Source of the DNA: Duganella sp. CF458
GTDB taxonomy: Bacteria; Pseudomonadota; Gammaproteobacteria; Burkholderiales; Burkholderiaceae_D
Direction of reading: 5' to 3'
Length of the DNA stretch: 64,000 bases
Assembly: GCF_900113115.1 (NCBI RefSeq)
Contig: NZ_FOOF01000010.1
Coordinates: forward strand, 62,001-126,000
Shown here in pieces: positions 44,631 through 54,976 of this stretch. A program made the position numbers and the translations under genes. Each line of letters opens with the position of its first letter. Within the stretch, counting starts at the first letter, position 1. Below the pieces are notes generated by a model. The model was not told the DNA's origin. It did no database searches and saw nothing but the letters and a program-made list of their open reading frames with translations.

Positions 44631-45920
44631 TCAGTGGAGTGAGGATTTTTTCGCCGCCATGACGCCGGCGACGGTCAGGAATGATCCAAAGACCACAATT
44701 CTATCATTCTCGCCCGCCCGGCTCATTGCATTTGCGAATGCCTGGCCTGGGTCATCGAAAATATTAGCGGTTTTTTCGCCCATGTTTGCTTCAATTGCCT
44801 GCACTTTGGCGGCCAGCTCGGACGCGGTGGCGGCACGCGGCGATGGCAGATTGCTAAGACACCAGTGGTCGACGCATGGCGCCATGGCCTTGATCACGCC
44901 GTCGATATCCTTATCGTGCATGGATCCGAACACCGCGAAGGTGTAGGGGCTGAAGCCCATATTGCCGACATTCTGCGCCAGCGCCGCAGCCGCGTGCGGG
45001 TTGTGCGCCACGTCGTAGATCACGCTCGGACGCCCAGGCAGCACCTGGAAGCGGCCCGGCAGCTCCACCATCACCAGGCCGGTACGCACTTCCTGCGCGC
45101 CCACCGGCAGTTCCATCTTCAGCGCCTCCAGTGCCGCCAGCGCCGCGCAGGCGTTCAGCAACTGGTTGGCGCCGCGCAGGCCGGGATACGCCAGCGAATT
45201 GCGGCGCTGCGAACGACCACCGTAATTCCACTGTTGCTTGTCGCCCGCGTAGTTGAAGTCGCGCCCCATCAGCCACAGGTCGGCGCCGATTTCCGTGGCA
45301 TGGTCGATCAGCGCCTGTGGCGCGACCGGGTCGCTGCAAATGGCCACTTTGCCGGTACGGAAAATGCCGGCTTTTTCGAATCCGATCTGCTCACGCGTGC
45401 CGCCCAGGTAATCGACATGGTCGATATCGACGCTGGTCACGATCGACACGTCGGCGTCGATCACGTTGACCGCATCGAGACGCCCGCCCAGGCCTACTTC
45501 CAGGATCACCACATCGAGCATCGCTTGCGACATCAGGTGCATGATGGCCAGCGTGGTGAACTCGAAATAGGTCAGCGAAATATCGCCGCGCGCCCGCTCC
45601 ACGGCATTGAAGCTCTGCACCAGCTGTTCGTCGCTGGCCATGTCGCCGTTCAGGCGCGCACGCTCGTTGAAGTGGAGGAAGTGCGGCTTGATGTACAGGC
45701 CGACGCGGTAGCCGCCCTGCAGCAGGATCGATTCCAGCATGGCGCAGGTCGAGCCCTTGCCATTGGTGCCGGCCACCATGATGACCGGGCACTTGAATGC
45801 CAGCGCCATGCGTTCCTTGACTGCGCGCACGCGGTCCAGGCCCATATTGATAACGGTTTCGGCGTGGCGCGACTCGATCAGCGCAAGCCATTCAGGGAGG
45901 GTATTCGGGAGATTGGACAT
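44631..45920 (-). CDS. folC: dihydrofolate synthase / folylpolyglutamate synthase
   Basis: 429 aa. Mur-ligase-like ATPase with P-loop VAGTNGKGS (49-57), the LEVGLGGRLDAVNVIDADVSIVTSVDIDHVDYLGGT metal region, and the C-terminal domain with IYDVAHNPHAAAALAQN. It adds glutamate to dihydropteroate and to folates. The gene lies between accD and the SPOR-domain gene, as in many gamma- and betaproteobacteria. Confidence 0.97.
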   Translation of the reverse strand: MSNLPNTLPEWLALIESRHAETVINMGLDRVRAVKERMALAFKCPVIMVAGTNGKGSTCAMLESILLQGGYRVGLYIKPHFLHFNERARLNGDMASDEQLVQSFNAVERARGDISLTYFEFTTLAIMHLMSQAMLDVVILEVGLGGRLDAVNVIDADVSIVTSVDIDHVDYLGGTREQIGFEKAGIFRTGKVAICSDPVAPQALIDHATEIGADLWLMGRDFNYAGDKQQWNYGGRSQRRNSLAYPGLRGANQLLNACAALAALEALKMELPVGAQEVRTGLVMVELPGRFQVLPGRPSVIYDVAHNPHAAAALAQNVGNMGFSPYTFAVFGSMHDKDIDGVIKAMAPCVDHWCLSNLPSPRAATASELAAKVQAIEANMGEKTANIFDDPGQAFANAMSRAGENDRIVVFGSFLTVAGVMAAKKSSLH

Positions 45921-45943
45921 TGTCGCCAGGGAGGGATTTTTGG

Positions 45944-45968
45944 GCGCGCAGCGCAGGAGGCTGCGCGC
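45944..45968 (-). other. GC-rich hairpin in the accD-folC spacer
   Basis: GCGCGCAGC (45944-45952) and GCTGCGCGC (45960-45968) form a 9-bp perfect stem with a 7-nt loop. No T tract follows on the minus strand, so it looks like an mRNA-stability or partial attenuation structure, not a terminator. Confidence 0.55.
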
Positions 45969-45998
45969 GCCGGTAATACTTAGAACTCGACGTAAAGC

Positions 45999-46871
45999 TT
46001 AGGCCAGCACTTCCGCGGCCTGGTTCTGCATCAGCGCCAGCAGGCGTGCGATTTCTTCGCGCATCTGGCGGCGGTCCACGATCATGTCAATCGCGCCCTT
46101 GGTCAGCAGGAACTCGGAACGCTGGAAGCCTTCCGGCAGCTTTTCACGCACGGTGTTTTCGATCACGCGCGGGCCGGCAAAGCCGATCAGTGCTTTCGGC
46201 TCGGCCATCACCACGTCGCCCATGAAGGCGAACGATGCGGACACGCCGCCCATGGTCGGGTCGGTCAGCACGGAGATGAACGGCAGCTTCTTCTCGGCCA
46301 GCTTGGTCAGCATGGCGGTGGTTTTCGCCATCTGCATCAGCGACAGCAGCCCTTCCTGCATGCGCGCGCCGCCGGTGGCGGTAACGCAGATGAACGGTAC
46401 CTTCTGTTCCAGCGCCACCTGGGCCGCGCGGGCGAAACGTTCGCCAACCACGGAACCCATGGAGCCGCCCATGAATTCGAATTCGAAGCAAGCCACCACC
46501 ACCGGCAGGCTCATGATCGAGCCGCCCATCGCGATCAGGGCGTCGGTTTCACCGGTGGCTTCCATCGCCTGCTTCAGGCGATCGGGGTATTTCTTGCTGT
46601 CCTTGAACTTCAGCGTGTCGACCGGCAGGGTCTCCTGGCCGATTTCATAACGGCCGCCGGCATCCAGCAGTGCATCCAGGCGCTCGCGGGCGCGGATACG
46701 CATGTGGTGGTCGCACTTGGGGCAGACGTGCAGGTTCGACTCGAGGTCGGTACGGTACAGCACTGCCTCGCAGGATGGGCATTTCACCCACAGGCCTTCA
46801 GGCATTGTCTTGCGAGCGGCAGCTTCCGAGCGCTGGATGCGCGGTGGCAGCAATTTTTCCAACCAGCTCAT
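45999..46871 (-). CDS. accD: acetyl-CoA carboxylase carboxyltransferase subunit beta
   Basis: 290 aa. The N-terminal zinc ribbon Cys31-x2-Cys34-x15-Cys50-x2-Cys53 precedes the crotonase-like carboxyltransferase domain ([48 protein letters not shown]). With AccA it transfers CO2 from biotin to acetyl-CoA, giving malonyl-CoA for fatty-acid synthesis. The start at 46871 ([10 protein letters not shown]) is the family norm. The trpA-accD-folC order is conserved in betaproteobacteria. Confidence 0.98.
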   Translation of the reverse strand: MSWLEKLLPPRIQRSEAAARKTMPEGLWVKCPSCEAVLYRTDLESNLHVCPKCDHHMRIRARERLDALLDAGGRYEIGQETLPVDTLKFKDSKKYPDRLKQAMEATGETDALIAMGGSIMSLPVVVACFEFEFMGGSMGSVVGERFARAAQVALEQKVPFICVTATGGARMQEGLLSLMQMAKTTAMLTKLAEKKLPFISVLTDPTMGGVSASFAFMGDVVMAEPKALIGFAGPRVIENTVREKLPEGFQRSEFLLTKGAIDMIVDRRQMREEIARLLALMQNQAAEVLA

Positions 46872-46960
46872 AAATTTCTCCTCTTGCACTAACTTAGGCC
46901 GGAAGTGTAGCCGGTTCTGCCTGTCCTGTCGAACAAAACAGGCAGAATATTGCTCTCAAT

Positions 46961-47764
46961 TCAACGCTTTTCGTCGAGGGCCTGGCGAATGCCGGAAACG
47001 AACGATCGTACCGATTTTGCAGCGTTTTCCGGGCCGGCCGCCTCGATTTCCTGGATGATGCGGCTGCCGATCACCACGGCATCGGCCACGCCCGCCACCG
47101 CACGGGCGGTTTCCCCGTCGCGGATGCCGAAACCGACGCCGAGCGGCAACTCCACGTGCCGGCGGATCATGTCCAGCCGGCGCGCCACGTCTTCGGTATC
47201 GATATGGCCGGCGCCGGTGACGCCTTTCAACGACACATAGTAAGTGAAACCGCTGCCGACGCGCGCCACTTGCTTGACGCGCTCCTCGGTCGAGGTCGGG
47301 GCCAGCAGGAAAATCAGGTCCTGCCCTGCCGCGCGCATCTTGGCGGCAAATTCCTCGCATTCTTCCGGCGGATAGTCGACCACGATGGCGCCATCGGCAC
47401 CGGCGGCGCGGCTGGCGTCGATGTAGGCGTCGGCGCCAAGGCGCTCGATCGGGTTGGCATAGCCCATCAGCACCACCGGCGTGCTGCTATTGGTCTTGCG
47501 GAATTCGCGCACGAAGTCGAAGCAGTCGCGGATGCCGACGCCGTTGGCGAGTGCGCGCTCGCAGGCGCGCTGGATCACCGGGCCTTCGGCCATCGGGTCG
47601 GAGAATGGAATGCCCAGTTCGAGGATGTCGGCGCCGCCGTCCACCAGGGCATGCATCAGTTCCACGGTCTTGCCGGGTTGCGGGTCGCCGGCGGTGATGA
47701 AGGTGACCAGGGCTTTCTTGTTTTGCGCTTTCAGGGCGGCGAAGGTTTGTGCGATACGAGTCAT
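46961..47764 (-). CDS. trpA: tryptophan synthase alpha subunit
   Basis: 267-aa TIM barrel with the catalytic Glu and Asp in [16 protein letters not shown] and the phosphate-binding GVGFGIRD and GSRIIQ loops. Splits indole-3-glycerol phosphate to indole, which is channelled to TrpB. It is separated from trpB by 79 nt that contain a hairpin repeat, unlike the overlapping trpB-trpA of many bacteria. Confidence 0.98.
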   Translation of the reverse strand: MTRIAQTFAALKAQNKKALVTFITAGDPQPGKTVELMHALVDGGADILELGIPFSDPMAEGPVIQRACERALANGVGIRDCFDFVREFRKTNSSTPVVLMGYANPIERLGADAYIDASRAAGADGAIVVDYPPEECEEFAAKMRAAGQDLIFLLAPTSTEERVKQVARVGSGFTYYVSLKGVTGAGHIDTEDVARRLDMIRRHVELPLGVGFGIRDGETARAVAGVADAVVIGSRIIQEIEAAGPENAAKSVRSFVSGIRQALDEKR

Positions 47765-47790
47765 GTTTTTTTCCTTTCAAACCGGTAAGG

Positions 47791-47819
47791 CAGTGCCTGA
47801 CCCGCGGGGTCAGGCACTG
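47791..47819. repeat. 13-bp perfect hairpin between trpB and trpA
   Basis: CAGTGCCTGACCC (47791-47803) and GGGTCAGGCACTG (47807-47819) are perfect inverted repeats with a 3-nt loop. There is no adjacent U tract immediately after it on the minus strand. It resembles a REP-type dispersed repeat inserted into the trp operon. Confidence 0.75.
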
Positions 47820-47843
47820 GTACGCGGCGGTCGCTGGCCGGTG

Positions 47844-49085
47844 TTAGAACTGCAGGCCGGCGCGCTGGGCGACGGTGTGCATGTCCTTGTCGCCGCGGCC
47901 CGACAGGTTGGCCAGGATGATCTTGTCCTTCGGCAGGGTTGCCGCCAGCTTGGCCGCATAGGCCAGCGCGTGCGAGCTTTCCAGCGCGGGAATGATCCCC
48001 TCGATATGGCAGCAATCATGGAAAGCCTGCAGGGCCTCGTCGTCGGTAATCGACACATACTGCGCGCGGCCGGAATCCTTGAGGTAGGAGTGCTCAGGGC
48101 CCACGCCCGGATAATCCAGGCCGGCCGACACCGAATGCGTTTCGATGATCTGCCCGCCCTCATCCTGCAGCAGGTAGGTGCGGTTGCCATGCAGGACGCC
48201 GGGATAGCCGGCCGTCAGCGAAGCGGCATGCTTGCCAGTATCGAGCCCCTCGCCCGCCGCTTCCACGCCCACCAGCGCAGTCGCAGCCTGGTCGATGTAC
48301 GGGTAGAAAATACCCATCGCATTGGAGCCGCCGCCGATGCAGGCCACCACATAATCGGGCTGGCGACCGGTCATTTCCGGCATCTGCTGCAGGCATTCCT
48401 CGCCGATCACGGACTGGAAGTCGCGCACCATCATCGGGTAAGGATGCGGGCCCGCCACGGTGCCGATGATGTAGAAAGTGTTTTCAATATTGGTGACCCA
48501 GTCGCGCATCGCCTCGTTCAGCGCATCCTTCAGGGTCTTGGAGCCGGATTCCACCGGCACCACGGTCGCGCCCAGCAGCTTCATGCGGTACACGTTCTGC
48601 GCCTGGCGCTTCACGTCCTCGCTGCCCATGTAGACCACGCACTCCAGGCCGAAGCGCGCGCAGATGGTGGCGGTGGCAACGCCGTGCTGGCCGGCGCCGG
48701 TTTCGGCGATGATGCGCGGCTTGCCCATGCGCTTGGCCAGCAAAGCCTGGCCGATCACGTTATTGATCTTGTGCGCGCCGGTGTGGTTCAGGTCTTCGCG
48801 CTTGAAGAAGATTTGCGCGCCGCCCAGTTGCCCGGACCAGCGCTTGGCGTGGTACACAGGCGAAGGACGGCCGACGAAGTGCTTCAGCTCATAGCGGAAC
48901 TCTTCGAGGAACAGTTCGTCCTTGCTGTAGCGGTCATAGGCCTGGCGCAGCTCGGCCAGCGCGTAGCTCAGGGTTTCGGCAACGAAGGAGCCGCCGTAGG
49001 GGCCGAAATGGCCGGTGGCGTCCGGCAGGTGGTAAGACGAGGCGTGGAACAGGTGCGCTGGAGGCGCATCAAGCGGGGTTTTCAT
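47844..49085 (-). CDS. trpB: tryptophan synthase beta subunit
   Basis: 413 aa, PLP enzyme with Lys106 in [10 protein letters not shown], phosphate loop GGGSNAMG and start motif [15 protein letters not shown]. Condenses indole with serine. Length is slightly above E. coli TrpB owing to the N-terminus. The start at 49085 overlaps the end of trpF by 17 nt, indicating coupling. Confidence 0.98.
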   Translation of the reverse strand: MKTPLDAPPAHLFHASSYHLPDATGHFGPYGGSFVAETLSYALAELRQAYDRYSKDELFLEEFRYELKHFVGRPSPVYHAKRWSGQLGGAQIFFKREDLNHTGAHKINNVIGQALLAKRMGKPRIIAETGAGQHGVATATICARFGLECVVYMGSEDVKRQAQNVYRMKLLGATVVPVESGSKTLKDALNEAMRDWVTNIENTFYIIGTVAGPHPYPMMVRDFQSVIGEECLQQMPEMTGRQPDYVVACIGGGSNAMGIFYPYIDQAATALVGVEAAGEGLDTGKHAASLTAGYPGVLHGNRTYLLQDEGGQIIETHSVSAGLDYPGVGPEHSYLKDSGRAQYVSITDDEALQAFHDCCHIEGIIPALESSHALAYAAKLAATLPKDKIILANLSGRGDKDMHTVAQRAGLQF

Positions 49086-49761
49086 GGTGCGGGTCTTTCT
49101 CAATGGTGGCATCGGCCGCCCGCGCGCCGCGGATGAAGTCCGCGATCAGGCGAGCATCTTTGATACCCTTGGCGCGCTCGACGCCACTTGAGACGTCAAC
49201 CGCGTAAGGGCGAACGCTGGCCACTGCGCCAGTCACATTTTGCACGCTCAAGCCACCACTCAAAACGGCCCGATGCGCGAGATCTTTTGGGATTAGAGAC
49301 CAATCGAAAACCTTTCCTGCGCCGCCATATGCATCCACGAAGGTATCGAGCAGGAGGCCCGAGAACAAGCTGCTGGATGCGCGGCAAAGTTGCTCATATT
49401 CTAGCAGTTCAGCGCCGCTTGTGTCGGGTTTGACGCGGAAAACCCGCACAAAGGCGCGGCCGGCAGCACGCGCCGCCTCGGCGCACTGCTGCGCTGTTTC
49501 ATCGCCATGGAATTGCAAAAGCGATACCGGCGCCAGCGCCACGGTGGCCGCCACCTGCTGCGCCGTGTGGTTGACGAACAGGCCGACCGGCGTCACGAAC
49601 GGCGGCAGCAACGCAATCAGTTCGGCGGCGCGTGCCGGCGTCACATAGCGCGGGCTCTTGTCGTAAAACACAAAGCCCACCGCATCGGCACCGGCCGCCA
49701 CGGCGGCCTGGACGTCTTCTTCGCGGGTCAGGCCGCAGATCTTGATGCGGGTGCGTGGCAT
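49069..49761 (-). CDS. trpF: phosphoribosylanthranilate isomerase
   Basis: 230-aa TIM barrel with general base Cys9 ([10 protein letters not shown]) and the VDVSSGVE phosphate-loop segment with catalytic Asp. Isomerises phosphoribosylanthranilate in tryptophan synthesis. It is monofunctional, separate from trpC. The other trp genes (trpE, trpG, trpD, trpC) are not in this window. truA lies 12 nt upstream. Confidence 0.97.
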   Translation of the reverse strand: MPRTRIKICGLTREEDVQAAVAAGADAVGFVFYDKSPRYVTPARAAELIALLPPFVTPVGLFVNHTAQQVAATVALAPVSLLQFHGDETAQQCAEAARAAGRAFVRVFRVKPDTSGAELLEYEQLCRASSSLFSGLLLDTFVDAYGGAGKVFDWSLIPKDLAHRAVLSGGLSVQNVTGAVASVRPYAVDVSSGVERAKGIKDARLIADFIRGARAADATIEKDPHHENPA

Positions 49762-49773
49762 ACGTGGGATTCC

Positions 49774-50577
49774 TTAGAAAGCAGGCAGGATGCTGGGCTC
49801 CTCTTGCGGCAAGCCCCATTGTGCGTCGTAGGCGATTTTGGACAGGTACAGGCCGTCCGGCATGAAGGTCGGCGCCGCCTTGGTGCGGTCCTTCCCTGCC
49901 AGCAGCTGGCCCAGCCAGTCGGTGTTTTCGCGGCCCTGGCCGACGTAAACCAGGGAGCCGACCAGGTTGCGCACCATATGGTGCAGGAAGGCGTTGGCGC
50001 GCAGCGTCAACAGGATCATGTCGCCGTGGCGCTCGATCTCGATCATCTGCATTTCCTTGACCGGCGTCTTGGCCTGGCACATGGCGGCGCGGAACGCCGT
50101 GAAGTCGTGGGTGCCGATCAAGGGCTTGACGGCTTCGCGCATGCGCTCCACGTCAAGCTTCCAGTGCGTGAACCCGGCACGGCCCGCCAGCAGCGGCGAG
50201 CGCACCTGGTGGTTGTACAGCAGGTAGTGGTAGGTACGGGAACGGGCGCTGAAACGGGAGTGGAATTGCTGCTCCGGCGTCGGCGCCTCAGGCAGGTAGC
50301 GCGCCCAGCGCACGCCGATCGATTCGGGCAGGAAGGCATTGATGCCGCGCACCCAGGCGTGTTCGGCGCGATCGAGCTCGGTGTCGAAGTGCACCACCTG
50401 GTTCAGCGCGTGCACGCCGGCGTCGGTGCGGCCGGCACATGTGGTGCCCAGCTTGACGCAGGCGAAGCGCTCGATGGCTTCCTCCAGCTTGTTCTGCACG
50501 GTCTGGCCGTGTGGCTGGACCTGGTAGCCAAGCCAGCCGGCGCCGTTGTACTGAACCCCTAATGCAATGCGTTTCAA
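49774..50577 (-). CDS. truA: tRNA pseudouridine(38-40) synthase
   Basis: 267 aa with catalytic Asp52 in CAGRTDAGVHALNQ and the RANAFLHHMVRNLVGSL segment. Forms pseudouridine at positions 38-40 of many tRNAs. The gene sits between fimV and trpF, its standard place in Burkholderiales, and is preceded by a terminator that closes fimV. Confidence 0.98.
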   Translation of the reverse strand: MKRIALGVQYNGAGWLGYQVQPHGQTVQNKLEEAIERFACVKLGTTCAGRTDAGVHALNQVVHFDTELDRAEHAWVRGINAFLPESIGVRWARYLPEAPTPEQQFHSRFSARSRTYHYLLYNHQVRSPLLAGRAGFTHWKLDVERMREAVKPLIGTHDFTAFRAAMCQAKTPVKEMQMIEIERHGDMILLTLRANAFLHHMVRNLVGSLVYVGQGRENTDWLGQLLAGKDRTKAAPTFMPDGLYLSKIAYDAQWGLPQEEPSILPAF

Positions 50578-50618
50578 AATAAAAAATGCCCGGTCAGATT
50601 GATCTGTGACCGGGCATT
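50576..50618 (-). terminator. terminator between fimV and truA
   Basis: AATGCCCGGTCA (50585-50596) and TGACCGGGCATT (50607-50618) form a 12-bp stem. On the minus strand it runs into TTTTTTATTTT. The truA start at 50577 touches its U tract, so truA must have its own start of transcription or depend on read-through. Confidence 0.88.
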
Positions 50619-50635
50619 ATACGGCGAATCAGCGT

Positions 50636-53572
50636 TTAACCGAGTTGCGCGCGCATGGCGGAAGCACGGGAGACCTGGTCGTCGCTGCCGCCGCGGATCA
50701 CTTCATCCAGCAGCTCGCGGGCGCCTTCCTTGTCGCCGATTTCCTGGTAAGCCACAGCCAGGTCCAGCTTGGTGTCCATCTCCATATGGAGGGCGGACAT
50801 CTCGTCCTCGTTTTTCGGCGCTTCAGCCACCTGGTTGGCACCGCCCAGGTCGAGGTCGATGCCGGACAGGTCGAAGTCGGCTGCAGGCGCCGCCGCTACC
50901 GCCGGTGCCGCCTCTACCGGCAGGTCCAGCGCGAAGTCGTCCGCCGACAGCGGCGCGGCTGCCACCGGCGCCGCGGCTGGTGCGCTCGCGGCAGGCAGCG
51001 AGAAGTCCATGCTGCTCAGGTCCGCCAGCGGGTCGGCAGCGGGTGCGGCCGGCTTGGATTCGCTTGGCAGGTCCAGGTTGAAGTCCATGCCGATACCGGC
51101 CATCGCGTCAGGCGCCGGGGCAGCTTCCAGGGTTTCCACCTTGGCGGCCGGCGACGCCAGGCCCAGGTCGAAGGACAGGTCTTGCACTTCTTCCGCAGCC
51201 GGTACCGGTGCCGGCGCCGCTTCCGCGACCATCGGCGCAGCCGGGGCAGGCTCGTCGAAGCTCAGGCCACCGAGGTCGAAGTCCAGGGTGTTGCTGTCGG
51301 CAGCTTTCGGGCTTGGCTTGGATTCTTCGGCCAGGGACGGCAGCGCGCCTGCGTCGCGGTCCAGGTCAAAGTCCATCACGCTGGCAGCGGCCGGCGCGGC
51401 TTCCTGGCTCAGGTCCAGGTCCAGGCCATCGGCAGCAGCATGCGCCGGAGCAGCGGGCTCAGCAAACATCGCAGCGAAGTCGTTGAGCTCATTCGACTCG
51501 CTGGCTACGAAAGGGGCGGCACCGGCGGCAGCGGCAGTACCCGCACCGCCAGCGGCTTTGGCTTGCGCAGCGCTGACGTACAGCGGATTGTCCGGATCGA
51601 TGCCGACGCCCAGCGCAGCGGCTTGCGCCCACTCGTCGCCCTGGCCCTTGGTCATCGAATACAGCTCGCTGGCCTGGGTTTCGAAGGAACGCGCGTCTTT
51701 GCGGCCGGCGTAGATTTCCAGCAGCTTCAGGCGCACTGGGTGGCGTTCAGGATGAACCCGCAGTGCTTCCTTCAGGATTTCCTCTGCCTGGGCATCACGG
51801 CCGTAAGCAATGTACACATCGGCTTCCGCGACCGGATCGACTTCATTGGTGTCGAGCTGGCTGGCCGATGGCGCGAAGTTGGAGTTGAACACGCTGTTGC
51901 TGGTATCCACGCTCTGGCCGCCGGTTTCGGCGAACAGGGAATGCGCGGTGGTGCCAGGATCGCCCAGCACGCTGGCCGCTTCCGTATTCATCATCGCCAT
52001 CTCTTCGGCAGCCTTGCGGCGGCGCACCACCAGCAGGGCGGCCAGGCCGAGCAGCGCAGCCACGCCGGCGCCGATCAGCTTGATGTTTTCCATGATCATG
52101 TCGACCAGGCCCGGCTCGACTTTCGGCGGCGGCGTCACCACGGTGCGCTTTGGCTTGCTTGGCTTTTCCGGCGCAGCTTCCACTGGTGCCGCGGCGTCCG
52201 GCGCCACCGGCGCTGGCGCGGCGACCACCGGCTCGGTCGCGGCAGGCGCTGCAACCGGTGCGGCGGCCGGTGCCGGCGCTGCTGCCGGCGCCGGCGCAGC
52301 CGCCGGCTCGGACAGCTTGACGACCGGGCTGGCGGCCGGTGCCGCCGCAGCTGCAGCAGGGGCCGAAGCGCCAGCCTTGGCTTGCGCCGAGGCGCCGGCC
52401 TTGTTCTTCACTTCCATCAGCTTTTCAAGGCTGTTGACGTTCTTTTCCAGCTCCTTGACCCGGTTGCTGGCGTCGGCCATCTGGCGATCCTTGGCGATCT
52501 TGTCTTCCACGGTGCCGGTCTTGCCTGGCTTGCTGGAAGCTTCGCCTGCCTTGGACAGTTTCAGCTGGTCTTTCGATTCGGTGACCGCAGTCGGGCGTTC
52601 CTTGACTTGGGCGGTGATCTTGCCGGTCTGGCTTTGCTGGGATTCGGCTTCCTTGGACGGGGTCGCCGCAGCCACCTGGCCTGCCAGCTTGGAACGGTAG
52701 GCGTTGAAGTCGGCAGCATGGGCCACCACCACGCCATGGGCTTCGCCCTGGCCGGTGCCCTTGACGGTGCCGGCATCCGGCACGGTCAGGATGGTGCCGG
52801 ACTTCAGGCGGTTCATGTTGGCGCCGTTGAACGCGTCCGGATTGGCGCGGTACAGGGCCACCAGCATCATGTCCAGCGACACGTCGGCCGGCTTCAGGCG
52901 GCCGGCGATGCGGCCCAGCGTATCGCCCTTCTTGACTTGATAGCTGTCGGCGCCGTCATGCGCGCCAGCAGCGGCGCGCGGTGCGGCTTGCGCCGCCGGT
53001 GCACGCGACGGCTCGGCAGGTGCCGATGGTGCCGCGGCAGGCGCGGCAGCCGGCGCCGCAGCGGCAGGAGCGGCAGCCGGCGTCGACGTGGCGGCAGGAC
53101 GCGTATTGCGCGACGCGGCTACTTTCGCCGAATTGGTGGTGCGCAGGTCGGCCGGATCGAGCAGGAAGGTGTACTCGCGTACCAGGCGTCCATTGGTCCA
53201 GGTCAATTCCAGCAGCATGTCAACGAAAGGCTCGTTGATCGGCTGGGACGAAGTAATGCGGATAAATTGGCGCGAGCCACGGGCTTCGACCTCGAAACGC
53301 AGGCTGAGCAATGCCGAATTGAAGTCGATATTGGCGGCACGGAAGGCATCCGGCGAGGCCAGTTTGGCCACCAGTTCGGATGCTTCTTCAGGGGTTACGG
53401 CAGTCAATTCGATTTCGGCGCGCAGCGGCTGTCCCAGCGAGGAGAGCACAGTGAGCTTGCCAAGGCCTGCTGCGTTGACGGAAATAGGTGCGAGCACGGC
53501 ACCGCTGAACAGGGCAGCGGTCAGTGTCTTCAACGCGAACGAAGCGACCTTGGAAGGTTTTTGTACGGGCAT
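50636..53572 (-). CDS. fimV: FimV-like polar/peptidoglycan-binding protein
   Basis: 978 aa. The signal peptide is followed by the conserved N-terminal FimV domain (LGKLTVLSSLGQPLRAEIELTAVTPEEASELVAKLAS). A LysM module lies at about 203-260 (YQVKKGDTLGRIAGRL), then an Ala/Pro-rich coiled segment, one membrane helix (about 498-515), a TPR-like region (AEEILKEALRVHPERHPVRLKLLEIYAGRKD) and the C-terminal FimV motif (LDLAVAYQEIGDKEGARELLDEVIRGG). In Pseudomonas FimV organises type IV pilus machinery and polar cAMP signalling. Placement between asd and truA is typical. Confidence 0.95.
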   Translation of the reverse strand: MPVQKPSKVASFALKTLTAALFSGAVLAPISVNAAGLGKLTVLSSLGQPLRAEIELTAVTPEEASELVAKLASPDAFRAANIDFNSALLSLRFEVEARGSRQFIRITSSQPINEPFVDMLLELTWTNGRLVREYTFLLDPADLRTTNSAKVAASRNTRPAATSTPAAAPAAAAPAAAPAAAPSAPAEPSRAPAAQAAPRAAAGAHDGADSYQVKKGDTLGRIAGRLKPADVSLDMMLVALYRANPDAFNGANMNRLKSGTILTVPDAGTVKGTGQGEAHGVVVAHAADFNAYRSKLAGQVAAATPSKEAESQQSQTGKITAQVKERPTAVTESKDQLKLSKAGEASSKPGKTGTVEDKIAKDRQMADASNRVKELEKNVNSLEKLMEVKNKAGASAQAKAGASAPAAAAAAPAASPVVKLSEPAAAPAPAAAPAPAAAPVAAPAATEPVVAAPAPVAPDAAAPVEAAPEKPSKPKRTVVTPPPKVEPGLVDMIMENIKLIGAGVAALLGLAALLVVRRRKAAEEMAMMNTEAASVLGDPGTTAHSLFAETGGQSVDTSNSVFNSNFAPSASQLDTNEVDPVAEADVYIAYGRDAQAEEILKEALRVHPERHPVRLKLLEIYAGRKDARSFETQASELYSMTKGQGDEWAQAAALGVGIDPDNPLYVSAAQAKAAGGAGTAAAAGAAPFVASESNELNDFAAMFAEPAAPAHAAADGLDLDLSQEAAPAAASVMDFDLDRDAGALPSLAEESKPSPKAADSNTLDFDLGGLSFDEPAPAAPMVAEAAPAPVPAAEEVQDLSFDLGLASPAAKVETLEAAPAPDAMAGIGMDFNLDLPSESKPAAPAADPLADLSSMDFSLPAASAPAAAPVAAAPLSADDFALDLPVEAAPAVAAAPAADFDLSGIDLDLGGANQVAEAPKNEDEMSALHMEMDTKLDLAVAYQEIGDKEGARELLDEVIRGGSDDQVSRASAMRAQLG

Positions 53573-53731
53573 AGTGAGCGGCGAAAAATGGTTAACGTGG
53601 AAAGAAAGTTACTTTTCCAGAGGTCTCAACATAACATCATGCTTAGAAGCATGCAAGCATTCTCCCACTAATCGCCCCCTTCGCGCCAGTATTCTGTTTC
53701 GTTCATGCCGAAAATATTCTTTGATTCAAAG

Positions 53732-53765
53732 AAAAAAGCCGAATTCCCTTTGAAATCCGGCTTTT
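53732..53765 (-). terminator. terminator downstream of asd
   Basis: On the minus strand AAAAGCCGGATT (53754-53765) pairs with GAATTCGGCTTTT, with one mismatch, and is followed by a T tract (53732-53737). It lies about 60 nt after the asd stop. The remaining 250-nt asd-fimV gap is AT-rich and must hold the fimV promoter; no clear hexamers stood out. Confidence 0.8.
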
Positions 53766-53822
53766 AGAAAATACTTCTTAACTTGTTTATTATTCAGCAG
53801 TCATTATCTGATCAATAACAAT

Positions 53823-54950
53823 TTATTTATCCAGCACGATGCGCAGCATGCGGCGCAGCGGCTCGGCCGCGCCCCACAGCAGCTGGTCGCCCACGGTGAA
53901 GGCCGACAGGTAGTCGCCGCCCATCGCCATCTTGCGCACGCGGCCGACCGGGATCGCCAGGCTGCCGGTGACCGCGGCCGGGGTCAGTTCCTTGACCGAC
54001 GCTTCGCGCGTGTTCGGCACGAACTTCACCCACTGGTTGTCCTTGGCGATGATGTCGTTGATCTCATCCAGCGGCACGTCCTTGCGCAGCTTGATGGTCA
54101 GCGCCTGGCTGTGGCAGCGCATGGCGCCGATGCGCACGCACAGGCCGTCGACGTGGATCGGCGACAGCTCGAAACCTGCGCCGCGGCCCAGGATCTTGTT
54201 GGTCTCGGCGCCGCCCTTCCACTCTTCCTTCGACTGGCCGTTGCCCAGGTCCTTGTCGATCCAGGGAATCAGGTTGCCGCCCAGCGGCACGCCGAACTGC
54301 TTGGTCTCCTCCGGCGCCAGGCCGTGCTGGGTGGCCAGCACCTGCTTGTCGATTTCCAGGATGGCGGACGCTGGGTTGTCCAGCAGGTGCTTGACCGAGG
54401 CGTTGATGGTGCCGTACTGGGTCAGCAGCTCGCGCATGTGCTGCGCGCCGCCGCCCGACGCCGCCTGGTAGGTCATGGACGTCATCCACTCCACCAGGTC
54501 TTGCTTGAACAGGCCGCCCAGCCCCATCAGCATGCAGGACACGGTGCAGTTACCGCCGATGAAGTTTTTCACGCCCTTGGACATGGCGTCCTTGATCACG
54601 TTCAGGTTGACCGGATCGAGCACGATCACCGCGTCCTTGTCCATGCGCAGGGTCGACGCGGCGTCGATCCAGTAGCCGTTCCAGCCGGCGGCGCGCAGCT
54701 TCGGGAACACATCGGTGGTGTAGTCGCCGCCCTGGCAGGAGATGATGATCTCGCAGCGTTTCAGTTCGTCGATGTTGGTGGCGTCTTTCAGGGTGGTCTC
54801 GTTCTTCGCCATCTTCGGCGCAGCGCCGCCGGTGTTCGAAGTGGAGAAGAATACCGGCTCGATATGGGCGAAATCGCCCTCTTCCTGCATGCGCTGCATC
54901 AGGACCGAACCGACCATGCCGCGCCAACCAACAAGACCTACGAGTTTCAT
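53823..54950 (-). CDS. asd: aspartate-semialdehyde dehydrogenase
   Basis: 375 aa. NADP-binding [17 protein letters not shown] is followed by catalytic Cys135 in [13 protein letters not shown] and an active-site His in [10 protein letters not shown]. Reduces aspartyl phosphate to aspartate semialdehyde, the branch point to lysine, threonine, methionine and diaminopimelate for the cell wall. Length fits the gram-negative class. The start at 54950 is the family start; the longer frame to 55613 runs antisense-shifted through leuB. Confidence 0.98.
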   Translation of the reverse strand: MKLVGLVGWRGMVGSVLMQRMQEEGDFAHIEPVFFSTSNTGGAAPKMAKNETTLKDATNIDELKRCEIIISCQGGDYTTDVFPKLRAAGWNGYWIDAASTLRMDKDAVIVLDPVNLNVIKDAMSKGVKNFIGGNCTVSCMLMGLGGLFKQDLVEWMTSMTYQAASGGGAQHMRELLTQYGTINASVKHLLDNPASAILEIDKQVLATQHGLAPEETKQFGVPLGGNLIPWIDKDLGNGQSKEEWKGGAETNKILGRGAGFELSPIHVDGLCVRIGAMRCHSQALTIKLRKDVPLDEINDIIAKDNQWVKFVPNTREASVKELTPAAVTGSLAIPVGRVRKMAMGGDYLSAFTVGDQLLWGAAEPLRRMLRIVLDK

Positions 54951-54976
54951 TTTGCTTTCCTTTGGGAGTGAATTCT

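Noticed and set aside
45944-45968. Hairpin in the accD-folC gap as a terminator
   Set aside because: There is no T tract after the stem on the transcribed strand, and the flanking genes are co-directional parts of one supercluster.
50606-53671. A 1021-codon plus-strand open frame antisense to fimV
   Set aside because: It mirrors the Ala/Pro-rich fimV sequence and gives an Arg/Gly/His-rich translation without any domain, whereas the minus strand has a complete FimV architecture.
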